The notes beneath the pieces were generated by a model that was given only the letters and a program-made list of their open reading frames with translations, was not told the origin of the DNA and did not search any database. Below, piece by piece: positions 8,719 through 16,908 of a DNA stretch of 64,000 nucleotides. Source of the DNA: Rhodobacterales bacterium (GTDB lineage Bacteria > Pseudomonadota > Alphaproteobacteria > Rhizobiales > Stappiaceae). Each line of letters opens with the position of its first letter. Within the stretch, counting starts at the first letter, position 1. Location: contig VIRH01000137.1 in NCBI GenBank assembly GCA_008107755.1, positions 1-64,000 on the forward strand. Direction: 5' to 3'. The position numbers and the translations under genes were made by a program.

Positions 8719-9381
8719 ATGAAACGGATCATCAAAGCACTTGTCGCGCTCCTCGTGTTGATTGTCGCCGCCGCGGGCGCCTATGGCGCGATCGGCTACC
8801 GGGATGCGCTATCGGACGCCGACGCACTTTCGCGCCGGGCTGACGCACTGATTGCGGGTCGGCGCGCGGCCGAAGACCTCGGCGAGGGCCGCAAGCGGAC
8901 GCTGCTTCTCGTACAGGATCCTGCCTTCCGCCATCACGAAGGCGTCGATTTCACGAGCCCCGGTGCGGGCATGACGACGGTGACGCAGTCACTCGTCAAG
9001 CGCCTTGCCTTCGATGAATTCAAATCCGGCATACGCAAGATCCGACAGACGGGCTATGCCATGGGTCTGGAACAAGAGCTGACCAAGGACCAGATCTTGG
9101 CTCTCTGGCTAGACACGGTCGAGATGGGGCGCGGGCCGGACGGATGGATGACCGGCTTTTTCGAGGCAAGCGAAGCCATCTACGGCATGCCACCCGACGA
9201 CCTACCGGAAACGCAATTCCTGTCGCTGGTGGCGGTTCTCATCGCACCGGGTGCGCTCAGCCTGCTGCATCCGGAGGAGCCGCTGAACGAGCGCGTGTCG
9301 CGGATCGAGCGTCTGGTGGCGGGCAAATGCATACCGAACGGTCATGGCGATGTCTGGCTGGAGGGATGCTCGGGCCAATGA
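8719..9381 (+). CDS. GT51-like transglycosylase-domain protein lacking both catalytic glutamates
   Basis: 220 residues, with an N-terminal membrane anchor at about 5-26. Family GT51 polymerises lipid II into glycan strands. Its motifs are recognisable: motif 1 as QDPAFRHHEGVD (residues 66-77), motif 2 as MTTVTQSLVK (85-94), motif 3 as RKIRQ (106-110), and KDQILALWLD (123-132). In active enzymes motif 1 starts ED and motif 3 is RKxxE. Here both catalytic Glu positions are Gln (66 and 110), so glycosyltransfer activity is doubtful. The ATG at 8719 has GGAG six bases upstream. A role as a regulatory or scaffold paralogue in cell-wall synthesis is an inference. Confidence 0.75.
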   Translation: MKRIIKALVALLVLIVAAAGAYGAIGYRDALSDADALSRRADALIAGRRAAEDLGEGRKRTLLLVQDPAFRHHEGVDFTSPGAGMTTVTQSLVKRLAFDEFKSGIRKIRQTGYAMGLEQELTKDQILALWLDTVEMGRGPDGWMTGFFEASEAIYGMPPDDLPETQFLSLVAVLIAPGALSLLHPEEPLNERVSRIERLVAGKCIPNGHGDVWLEGCSGQ

Positions 9382-9608
9382 GAGCCGTTGGCCTCCCTCC
9401 CCCTTGACGCTTCGCTTCGCTTCGTGATTTAAATCGCAACGTCGCGCCGGTTTTCGTGGTGCGACCGACATGTCCCCTTCAGGAGTTTCCGGACCGATGA
9501 ACCGATAAAGCAAGACCTGTTTCGCAAGGCGAAGTCGCTCACCGGCAGGTCGACCGCGTGCACCACGCGTTTCCCTCTTCCCTTGTTTCTTGCTTTGACG
9601 GAGTTTCC

Positions 9609-10253
9609 ATGCCCGGTCCGTGTCCCGACACCCATCATCCATTCAACGGCGAACCTCATACGGTTTTCCTGAAGAACTTCATCACCCGGCCCACGATCGA
9701 GGTCGGCGATTACACCTATTACAACGATCTTCGCGATCCGCGCGATTTCGAGAATTCGAACGTGCGCTATCTTTTCGATCCGGTTGGAGACAGGCTGAAG
9801 ATCGGCAGATACTGCGCGCTGGCGCAGGGCACGACCTTCATCATGAATGGCGCCAATCACGCAATGACCGGGTTCTCGACCTACCCGTTCCACATTTTCG
9901 GCGAAGGCTGGGAAGACGAGTTCGACATCTCGACGATCTTCGATCACCTGCGCGGCGACACGATCGTGGAGCACGATGTCTGGTTCGGCACGAATTCGAC
10001 CGTCATGCCAGGCGTCACCATCTGCACCGGAGCGATCATCGGCGCCCATGCCGTTGTCGCCTCGGACGTGCCGCCCTTCGCTGTCGTCGTCGGTAATCCT
10101 GGTCGGGTCGTGAAGCTCAGGTTCGACGAGGAGACCATCGAGCGCCTGCTCGACATTGCCTGGTGGGACTGGCCGGCCGACAAGGTCGCCCGGCATCTGG
10201 GTGCAATCCGTGGCGCGGACCTCGACCTGCTCGAGGCAGCCTGCAGGAGCTGA
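9609..10253 (+). CDS. CatB/Vat-type left-handed beta-helix O-acetyltransferase
   Basis: 214 residues from the ATG at 9609 (GGAG five bases upstream). Hexapeptide-repeat signatures run through the protein (LKIGRYCALAQGT, VWFGTNSTVMPGVTICTGAIIGA), with the Vat/CatB loop FIMNGANHAM containing the putative catalytic His. Xenobiotic acetyltransferases of this type move an acetyl group from acetyl-CoA to virginiamycin A, chloramphenicol or unknown hydroxyl acceptors. Chromosomal copies are common in this order and often have no proven resistance role, so the substrate is left open. Confidence 0.85.
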   Translation: MPGPCPDTHHPFNGEPHTVFLKNFITRPTIEVGDYTYYNDLRDPRDFENSNVRYLFDPVGDRLKIGRYCALAQGTTFIMNGANHAMTGFSTYPFHIFGEGWEDEFDISTIFDHLRGDTIVEHDVWFGTNSTVMPGVTICTGAIIGAHAVVASDVPPFAVVVGNPGRVVKLRFDEETIERLLDIAWWDWPADKVARHLGAIRGADLDLLEAACRS

Positions 10254-10280
10254 TCCGCACCGGAAGCTGGAAAACCATCG

Positions 10281-11411
10281 TTAGAGGAAGCGAGGTTTCC
10301 AGCTCCATCCCTTTTTGGCTGGAGCCGCAGCACCGGCAGGCTTGGCAGGGGGCGGACCTGGCGGCGGTCCCATCGGTTCGTCCTTTTCCTTGTCCCACTT
10401 CACCTCTTCCTGCTTGTAGGGATCCTCCACGGAAATACCGGCCCGTTCGAAAACGATCTTGACGTTCCGTTCGAATTCATTTCGGGCAGAGTGATTGATT
10501 CGATTTGTCCGCGCTGCCACTGGGTCGGCATGCTTGCTGAAATTCATACGCATGCGGAGCGGATCGACAGTCTGCGGAAACTCCGTCTGCTCAAGCGCGA
10601 TGAAGATCAGCGTGGCCCGGTATCTTCCGAAACTCTGCTGGTTCGTTGCCTTCCCCAGAAACCGGCCGCTCCTGGTCCGTATCGGCAGCATCCTCGGGGG
10701 TTCCTTGCCATATCCGACCCCCTTGAGACCGTCAAAATGTTTGACGAGTTTCGGCAGGCTGCCACCAAAAAAATCAGGATGTTTTGCCTGATACCCGCGA
10801 ATCTTGCCGACAACTTCTTCCGTTGTCTTTTCATTCCGGCAATAGATGACCATGGCATCGGCCCTCGGCCCTCCCCCCGGCACCTCGATCTTTGCGCTCG
10901 ACATACCTTCAACATCCCAGATGCGTTTGAGAATGCGCCCGAAAGCCTGTCCGCGGTGTTTGTTCCTCAGATTGACATAAATGCGGTCGGTGACGGACCT
11001 GTCCTCTTTGATGAAGTGAATGAAGCGACCTTTCAGGTCCGACCGAGCCTTCAGATCTGCAAGCGAGTTGATGATGTCCAGGCCTTTTGCTGCCTGCAAA
11101 GCGATCGTGGGTGCCGGTGCCAGTCGCTTTATCTCTGAGTATCGCGCTTCGAGTTGCGTCAGAAAATTCTCGATTGCCTTGCTCTCTTCGACTTTTACCT
11201 TCCGTTTTTTTCGGGTAAACGCGTAGTGATCATAAATCATGTCTATACCCCTGTTGTGAGTATAGAGCTGGTTCTCCCCGTCTCGCTCGAGCCTCATATG
11301 CGTCAGGCCCTTTGGCCTCCCGCCACTGGAACCCTGCGCATGCTGCATGATCGTGTCTTTGTTTGCCCAAGTCCAATTGACGAGTGCGGTTAGTTCCGGA
11401 TGAATAGTCAT
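10281..11411 (-). CDS. HopA1-family effector-like protein
   Basis: 376 residues from the ATG at 11409-11411, which has AAGGA about seven bases upstream. The frame stays open a further 111 codons upstream without a usable ribosome site. Residues 142-275 resemble the C-terminal domain of Pseudomonas syringae HopA1: RIYVNL (143-148), ADAMVIY (184-190), a GLKGVGYGKEP segment (228-238) and SFGRYRATLI (260-269), in the same order and spacing. The tail is Pro-rich (348-364). No signal peptide is visible. HopA1 is a type III effector, and related domains act as phospho-Ser/Thr lyases in class V lanthipeptide synthesis. The divergent Fic gene suggests a shared function. No secretion system is in the window. 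Confidence 0.65.
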   Translation of the reverse strand: MTIHPELTALVNWTWANKDTIMQHAQGSSGGRPKGLTHMRLERDGENQLYTHNRGIDMIYDHYAFTRKKRKVKVEESKAIENFLTQLEARYSEIKRLAPAPTIALQAAKGLDIINSLADLKARSDLKGRFIHFIKEDRSVTDRIYVNLRNKHRGQAFGRILKRIWDVEGMSSAKIEVPGGGPRADAMVIYCRNEKTTEEVVGKIRGYQAKHPDFFGGSLPKLVKHFDGLKGVGYGKEPPRMLPIRTRSGRFLGKATNQQSFGRYRATLIFIALEQTEFPQTVDPLRMRMNFSKHADPVAARTNRINHSARNEFERNVKIVFERAGISVEDPYKQEEVKWDKEKDEPMGPPPGPPPAKPAGAAAPAKKGWSWKPRFL

Positions 11412-11912
11412 TTCGCTGTCCTTCCCAGGCAGAAACTCCTCTCGAAAAAGTAGTAGGTTCACTGCGCAAGATCGTGTGTCGGGCATCACTCCCGTTGCGG
11501 TAACCCGGCAGACCAGCGGATTGCGCCATTGCTTGCCGGCGATTTCCCTTGCTTCAAGACAACTTGATGACTTGACGAGAAACGCTTCGGCGTCATGCGG
11601 ATGATCGGTGACTGCGGGAGCGGCCCTGAAGGCTCTCTTGCCTGTTCCCGGTTCACACGGCTCCGCATCGCGTCTGGCCGTTCGCAGTCTGCCGCAAAGT
11701 ATTCGGCAATCCATCCGGCGCGCTCTACTGCTCCTCAAACACACTGGAAATCGACGAGATCATCGCCAGTGTCGGCCATCACAGGTGTCTCGGAGAAGAG
11801 TGGAGTACTGGTCTTGTCGATGCTGGCGCGAGACGCCAACAAAAATCTTGACGGATCAGATCGACGTTCCGCCCCGAGATGGGAAACGGACCAACGCAAG
11901 GAGAGCAGAGCC
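11412..11912. other. Divergent regulatory region between HopA1-like and Fic genes
   Basis: 501 bp separate the two start codons. Both strands have open frames across part of it, but neither encodes recognisable protein and neither upstream start has a ribosome site. I see no hrp box (GGAACC-N15/16-CCAC) and no clear sigma-54 site. The region should hold both promoters. Confidence 0.5.
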
Positions 11913-12878
11913 ATGGGTTTTCAGTTTCCCAATCCATTCCGCAGAAGGACCGAAGTCTATCGTGCCACGTCGCGCGAGGTCATCGACCTGATCCGGCGAA
12001 CTACCGAATACCAGGCCCTGGAGCGGGCGACGGATCAGGAAAGCGCGGACATTACGGTCATGTCAGTTCTCAACTTCATCATTCAGTCAGACCCCCAACT
12101 GCGCAACTTTGCAAGCATCAACAGGTCTCATGACTTTCTCACCAACATAATTCCGGGCTTCCTGACCATCGAACTGCAAAAGGTTCAGACCTCCATTCTG
12201 CATCTGGAGCAGTTGCTGTTCAGTGCTTTTGCGAACATGGCCCATGAACTGCGTACAAACCCTGGCCTGCAGCGCCAACCCAACCAGTACGGCGCCGCCC
12301 CGAACGACAGCGACAGCCTCAAGGCGGCGAAATGGATCTGCAGCGCTTCGGGCACGGTCGGGCGGAATCCGGGCCAGCAGACACTTTCCAAGATACAGGA
12401 CACGATCGAAAAGGTCCTGCGCCTGGACATGGATCTGCGCGATCCCAGAACGCTTGAATACATCCACGAAGCCATCGTCGAACCGGTAGCACTTCCCTCC
12501 CAGGCCTTTCGCAAACCCAACCGCGACACGAATTATCCGGGCTCCGGCGGCGGCAACTACCTCAGATACTTTGCCAGCCAGCAGGCGATGCAGATCCAGG
12601 AATTCATGGCGATGCCGCCGACCGACCCCCTTCCCGATCCGGCCGCCGTGCGTCCCGGCCAAATCGGCAATTTCAACCCCGTTCCGGATCTGGCCCGCCG
12701 TTTCAACAACTATGGCAACATCGCCTGTTATCTGTTCGGCGCACACATCAGAGCTCACAGCTTTTCGGACGGCAACGGCCGGACCGTCCGCACCCTCTAT
12801 GCCTGCGCGATGATCAAGTGCGGCCACGGGTTCATCGCACCGGCACCCGTTTTCGAGAGACGGCTTACCGGTCTCTGA
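11913..12878 (+). CDS. Fic-domain protein (putative AMP/phosphotransferase)
   Basis: 321 residues; the ATG at 11913 has AAGGAG upstream. The complete Fic signature HSFSDGNGRTVR lies at residues 282-293, matching HxFx(D/E)GNGRxxR, with the catalytic His at 282. Fic enzymes usually transfer AMP, and in Doc phosphate, from a nucleotide to Ser/Thr/Tyr of a target protein. The first 200 residues resemble nothing I recognise. Only 28 residues follow the motif, and no (S/T)xxxE(G/N) inhibitory helix is evident, so autoinhibition is not apparent. There is no signal peptide and no small antitoxin gene beside it. It diverges from the HopA1-like gene and is followed by engB. Confidence 0.8.
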   Translation: MGFQFPNPFRRRTEVYRATSREVIDLIRRTTEYQALERATDQESADITVMSVLNFIIQSDPQLRNFASINRSHDFLTNIIPGFLTIELQKVQTSILHLEQLLFSAFANMAHELRTNPGLQRQPNQYGAAPNDSDSLKAAKWICSASGTVGRNPGQQTLSKIQDTIEKVLRLDMDLRDPRTLEYIHEAIVEPVALPSQAFRKPNRDTNYPGSGGGNYLRYFASQQAMQIQEFMAMPPTDPLPDPAAVRPGQIGNFNPVPDLARRFNNYGNIACYLFGAHIRAHSFSDGNGRTVRTLYACAMIKCGHGFIAPAPVFERRLTGL

Positions 12879-12950
12879 TCTCTTTTCCATCGCCGAGCGG
12901 CCATGCAATCGCTGCTCGACGGCTTCGTTCGCTCAGGCTAAAAGGCAGGC

Positions 12951-13598
12951 ATGAGCGAAGATCAAACCTATTCCAACGATGACCTCGAAGCCGGGCGCCT
13001 CATGTTCGCCCGCCAGTGGGACTTCCTGACGAGCGTCACCGACATGGCCAACCTTCCGGAAGCGGCGGGCATCGAAATCGCCTTTGCCGGGCGCTCCAAC
13101 GTCGGCAAGTCGAGCCTCATCAATGCGCTGACCGGCCGCAAGGGGCTGGCGCGCACATCGTCCACGCCTGGACGCACGCAGATGCTGAACTTCTTCGTTG
13201 CGCCCGAAACGCCGCTGACCATCGTCGACATGCCAGGCTACGGCTATGCACAGGCGCCGAAGGAAATGGTCGATGCCTGGACCGCGCTGGTGTTCTCCTA
13301 TCTCCGGGGCCGGCCGAACCTGCGCCGGGTAATCCTCCTGATAGACAGCCGCCACGGCATCAAGAAGAACGACCTGGAAGCCATGGAGCTGCTCGACAAG
13401 GCCGCCGTCGTCTACCAGGTGGTGCTGACCAAGGCGGACAAGATCAAGCCGCCGCAGCTTGTCCGGCTGATCGACGATACCAAGGAGATCCTGAGGAAAC
13501 GCGTCGCCGCCTATCCGGAAATCATCGCGACCTCATCGGAAAAGAACAAGGGCGTGGACGAGCTGCGGGCGGCACTCTGCGTTCTGGCGAACCAGTAG
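12951..13598 (+). CDS. engB: Ribosome biogenesis GTPase EngB (YihA/YsxC)
   Basis: 215 residues. The GTPase motifs are G1 GRSNVGKSS, G2-region TPGRTQ, G3 DMPGYGYA and G4 TKADK, in the single-domain TrmE-Era-EngA-YihA arrangement. It is an essential GTPase needed for late assembly of the 50S subunit. It is normally close to yidC in Hyphomicrobiales, so the acetyltransferase/HopA1/Fic block may be an insertion between the two. Confidence 0.95.
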   Translation: MSEDQTYSNDDLEAGRLMFARQWDFLTSVTDMANLPEAAGIEIAFAGRSNVGKSSLINALTGRKGLARTSSTPGRTQMLNFFVAPETPLTIVDMPGYGYAQAPKEMVDAWTALVFSYLRGRPNLRRVILLIDSRHGIKKNDLEAMELLDKAAVVYQVVLTKADKIKPPQLVRLIDDTKEILRKRVAAYPEIIATSSEKNKGVDELRAALCVLANQ

Positions 13599-13631
13599 CT
13601 CAACGCAAGGTTTTGAGGCGCCGGACGCAGC

Positions 13632-13650
13632 CAGGCGGAAATTCCGCCTG
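13632..13650. repeat. Perfect 19-bp palindrome between engB and argB
   Basis: CAGGCGGAAATTCCGCCTG reads the same on both strands around a central A. It lies 33 bp after engB and about 135 bp before argB. There is no T-run beside it, so it looks more like a protein-binding site or a structural element than a terminator. Confidence 0.5.
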
Positions 13651-13785
13651 TGAAGCATCGGCGTTGCCATTCCGGCATGCAGCACCGGCCACCCGAAAAG
13701 CGTGCGTCATTGTGAAGGGCGAGCAAAACCGTTATAGCAAGGTCCTTCGCGATCCATTCCGCAATAGTGCGAGTAGCTTACATCC

Positions 13786-14673
13786 ATGACAACGCCTGAC
13801 ACCGCCAGCCGCGCTCAGATCATCGCTCACGCGCTGCCCTACATGCAGCGCTACGACAACAAGACCGTTGTCGTGAAATATGGCGGGCATGCCATGGGCG
13901 ATCCGGAACTCGGCCAGGCCTTCGCGCGCGACATCACCTTGCTGCGTCAGTCCGGCGTCAACCCGGTCGTGGTGCACGGCGGCGGCCCGCAGATCGGCAA
14001 GATGCTGCAGCGGCTGAACATCGTCAGCGAATTCAAGGGCGGCCTCCGGGTCACCGACAAGGCTACCGTTGAAGTGGTCGAGATGGTCCTGGCGGGGGCG
14101 ATCAACAAGGAAATCGTGCAGATGATCAACGCCGAGGGCGGGCGTGCCGTCGGTCTGTGCGGCAAGGACGGCAATCTGGTCACCGCGCGCAAGCTGAAAC
14201 GCACGATTGTCGATCCGGACAGCAACATCGAGAGCGTCGTCGATCTCGGCTTCGTCGGTGAGCCGTCGAACGTCGACCCGACCGTGCTCCGGATGGTCCT
14301 GAAGGAAGACATCATTCCCGTGGTCGCGCCCGTCGCGCCCGGCGAGGATGGCGAAACCTACAACATCAATGCCGACACGGCCGCCGGCGCGATCGCCGGC
14401 GCGCTGAACGCAACCCGCCTCCTGTTCCTGACAGACGTCCCGGGCGTGCTCGACAAGGAAGGCAACCTGATCAAGCAGCTGACCGTCGCCAGGGCCCATG
14501 AGCTGATCGCCGACGGTACGATTTCCGGCGGCATGATCCCCAAGGTCGAAACCTGCATCGAGGCTCTGGAGCGGGGGGTCGAAGGCGTTGTCATTCTCAA
14601 CGGCAAGGTCAGCCACGCGGTGCTGCTGGAGCTGTTTACCGATGGCGGCGCCGGAACGTTGATCCGACCGTGA
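13786..14673 (+). CDS. argB: Acetylglutamate kinase
   Basis: 295 residues. Amino-acid-kinase motifs are present: VVKYGGHAMG near the N-terminus, VVHGGGPQIG, a TDVPGVL segment and GGMIPKVE near the C-terminus. It phosphorylates N-acetylglutamate in the second step of arginine synthesis. The N-terminal helix preceding the kinase core (about 25 residues) resembles that of arginine-inhibited hexameric enzymes, so feedback by arginine is likely. Its stop overlaps the GTG of the next gene by four bases, indicating translational coupling. Confidence 0.95.
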   Translation: MTTPDTASRAQIIAHALPYMQRYDNKTVVVKYGGHAMGDPELGQAFARDITLLRQSGVNPVVVHGGGPQIGKMLQRLNIVSEFKGGLRVTDKATVEVVEMVLAGAINKEIVQMINAEGGRAVGLCGKDGNLVTARKLKRTIVDPDSNIESVVDLGFVGEPSNVDPTVLRMVLKEDIIPVVAPVAPGEDGETYNINADTAAGAIAGALNATRLLFLTDVPGVLDKEGNLIKQLTVARAHELIADGTISGGMIPKVETCIEALERGVEGVVILNGKVSHAVLLELFTDGGAGTLIRP

Positions 14674-15413
14674 CGGGAAAACGCGTCATCTCGGGCGAAG
14701 GTCCCCATCTCCACCGCCGGGATATCCGCATCTTCCAGGGCGTGGAGGCGTGGGTCTTTGACCTCGACAACACGCTTTATCCGCATGACGCGGATCTCTT
14801 CTCCCAGATCAACGACCAGATCGCCCTTTATGTGCAGAAGGCGCTGGGGCTCGGCCCCGACGAAGCGATGTCGCACCAGAAGGCGCTCTATCACCGCTAC
14901 GGCACCACGTTGCGCGGGTTGATGATGGAGCAGAAGATCGATCCGGACGACTATCTGCGCTTCGTGCACGACATCGACTATTCCGGCCTCAAACCCGACC
15001 CTGACCTGGGCGAGGCCATCAAGGCCCTGCCGGGCCACAAGTTCATCTTCACCAATGGTGACCGTCCGCACGCGGAACGAACCGCGGCTGCGCTCGGCAT
15101 CGCGGACCATTTCGAAGATATCTTCGACATTGTCTCCGCCGATCTGATCCCCAAGCCGAACCGGGAAACCTACGACAGGTTCCTTGAAAAGACCGGCATT
15201 TCCTCCGCCCGCTCCGCCATGTTCGAGGATCTTTCCAAGAACCTCAGCGTGCCCCATGCGCTCGGCATGTGCACGACCCTGATCATTCCGGCAGGCTCGC
15301 GCGAGGTGTTTCAGGAAACATGGGATCTGGAGGGCGAACCCCATCCGCATGTGGACTTCGTGACCGACGACCTGACAGGCTTCCTGAAATCGGTGCTCGG
15401 CGCGCTGTCCTGA
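14670..15413 (+). CDS. HAD-family pyrimidine 5'-nucleotidase
   Basis: 247 residues starting at a GTG inside the argB stop (GTGA overlap). HAD motif I is FDLDNTLYP, motif II FTNGDR, and motif III/IV Lys and Asp appear around PKPNRETY and MFEDLSKN. The arrangement fits the SDT1/PHM8-like pyrimidine 5'-nucleotidases, which dephosphorylate UMP/CMP and similar monophosphates. Coupling to argB is conserved in many alphaproteobacteria, but the metabolic reason is not obvious from the sequence. Confidence 0.85.
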   Translation: MTGKRVISGEGPHLHRRDIRIFQGVEAWVFDLDNTLYPHDADLFSQINDQIALYVQKALGLGPDEAMSHQKALYHRYGTTLRGLMMEQKIDPDDYLRFVHDIDYSGLKPDPDLGEAIKALPGHKFIFTNGDRPHAERTAAALGIADHFEDIFDIVSADLIPKPNRETYDRFLEKTGISSARSAMFEDLSKNLSVPHALGMCTTLIIPAGSREVFQETWDLEGEPHPHVDFVTDDLTGFLKSVLGALS

Positions 15414-15685
15414 GACACGCTGAAGACGCCTGCGCAGAAACGGCATTCAAACGCCGCGCTTCGTCTCGCCGATCGCGGATCTCCGCTTCTCTTTGCCCGG
15501 CATGACGATAATCACCGCATCCGCGCACGTTCTTCCTGACAAAGCATCACGACGGCGCCGCCGAGACTTCGGCAGGACACATGCCCGCTTCCGAAAGTTC
15601 CTCGGCGCCTGCGAAGTCCCTGCACAGGAACTGCACCTCGCGCGGCGAAGCATCAGGCTCCCGAGGTTATCCTTTCAGGTGCAGC

Positions 15686-16588
15686 ATGTTCCGGTCCGCT
15701 CTCTTTCAGCCCCTTCCCGCAAGATCCCGTCCGAAGGCGGGCAGCGAACGGGTCATTCATCATGTCCTGCTATATCTTCGCCGCCATATGGGCAGCGGAT
15801 GGTTTGCCATCGCAGCCACGGAGTTCATCGCCTTCGGACTGAAGCAGGCTTACGCTTGCATCTTCGGCGGCCTGCTGCTGGCGATCATCCTGCTGACGCG
15901 GTTTCTCTACCCCGACGACGCCATCCTCAACCGATACGACTTCCTGTTCGTCTGCGCTGTCAGCATTCAGATCGCCATGCTGGCAACCCGGCTCGAAACG
16001 CTGGACGAGGCCGGGATCATCCTGATCTTTCATGTCGTCGGCACGGCGATGGAAATCTTCAAGACCTCCGCCGGCTCCTGGGTCTACCCGGAGGAAAGCC
16101 TGCTTCGGCTCGGCGGCGTGCCGCTGTTCACGGGCTTCATGTATGCCTCTGTTGGCAGCTATCTCGCCCGGGTCTCGCGCATCTTCCACTTTGCCTACAC
16201 GGGCTATCCGCCGGCCTGGACCACCTGGCTGTTCGCGCTTGCCATCTACGTGAACTTCTTCTCCCATCACTTCGTGACGGACATCCGCCCGGCTCTCTTC
16301 GGCTGCTTGATCCTGCTCTACGGCCGCACATGGGTCCACTATTCCGTCTTTCGCTTCCGCCACCGGATGCCGCTGGTCCTCGGCTTCTTTCTTGTCGCGC
16401 TTTTCATCTGGTTCGCGGAGAACATCGGCACCTTCGCACGGGCCTGGCAATATCCGGATCAGGCAGACGGCTGGTCGCTCGTCTCGCTCGCCAAGCTGAA
16501 TGCCTGGGTTCTCCTGATGATCATCTCCTTCGTTCTGGTCTCGCTGGTCAACCGGCCCAGGGTGGAAGAACCGGGGGACAGGGAATGA
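15686..16588 (+). CDS. DUF817 family integral membrane protein
   Basis: About 300 residues from the ATG at 15686; a shorter start at 15788 is possible. Seven or eight hydrophobic segments cover most of the length. The family-typical central motif is seen around EIFKTSAGSWVYPE and VNFFSHHF, with FAENIGTFARAW near the C-terminus. Function is unknown. The His-rich FFSHHF and the conserved acidic residue in EIFK recall membrane metalloenzymes, but this is speculation. The 270 bp before the gene contain no other convincing feature. Confidence 0.75.
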   Translation: MFRSALFQPLPARSRPKAGSERVIHHVLLYLRRHMGSGWFAIAATEFIAFGLKQAYACIFGGLLLAIILLTRFLYPDDAILNRYDFLFVCAVSIQIAMLATRLETLDEAGIILIFHVVGTAMEIFKTSAGSWVYPEESLLRLGGVPLFTGFMYASVGSYLARVSRIFHFAYTGYPPAWTTWLFALAIYVNFFSHHFVTDIRPALFGCLILLYGRTWVHYSVFRFRHRMPLVLGFFLVALFIWFAENIGTFARAWQYPDQADGWSLVSLAKLNAWVLLMIISFVLVSLVNRPRVEEPGDRE

Positions 16589-16699
16589 GCGGGAGGCAGT
16601 CCGTGCTCCAGAAGATCAAGGCAACGGATGGTTCTTTAAAGAAGGAGCTTCGCCACATGCTCCCGCTACTTATACCGACCTTCTCACACCTCACGTATT

Positions 16700-16737
16700 G
16701 TCATCCCGGCTCTGCGCCAAGGCTTGGCAGGGATGAC
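16700..16737. repeat. REP-like palindromic element
   Basis: GTCATCCC at 16700-16707 is the exact inverse of GGGATGAC at 16730-16737, with a partly paired GC-rich interior that includes CCAAGGCTTGG. It lies in the 320-bp gap between DUF817 and the LysR gene (16589-16908), in which I see no gene. Dispersed elements with a GTCATCCC...GGGATGAC frame are common in alphaproteobacterial genomes. Only one copy is visible here. Confidence 0.55.
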
Positions 16738-16908
16738 GCGCGAAGGGCCTGGGCCTCCGGGCCGGCTGCCGGACTTTTGCAAACCTCTTGACCGCGAGAA
16801 GCCAACCAACACGTCCTCAGCGCTCTCCTGCGTTCCGACGACCCAACGCTCGACATGTCCCGCTCCATTGACTATTGAAGAATATTCAACTGACCGGAGC
16901 ACGGTGTC

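Noticed and set aside
11412..11744. N-terminal extension of the HopA1-like protein by 111 residues
   Set aside because: No ribosome site and no sensible composition, while the ATG at 11411 has a good site. Retained only as a minor possibility.
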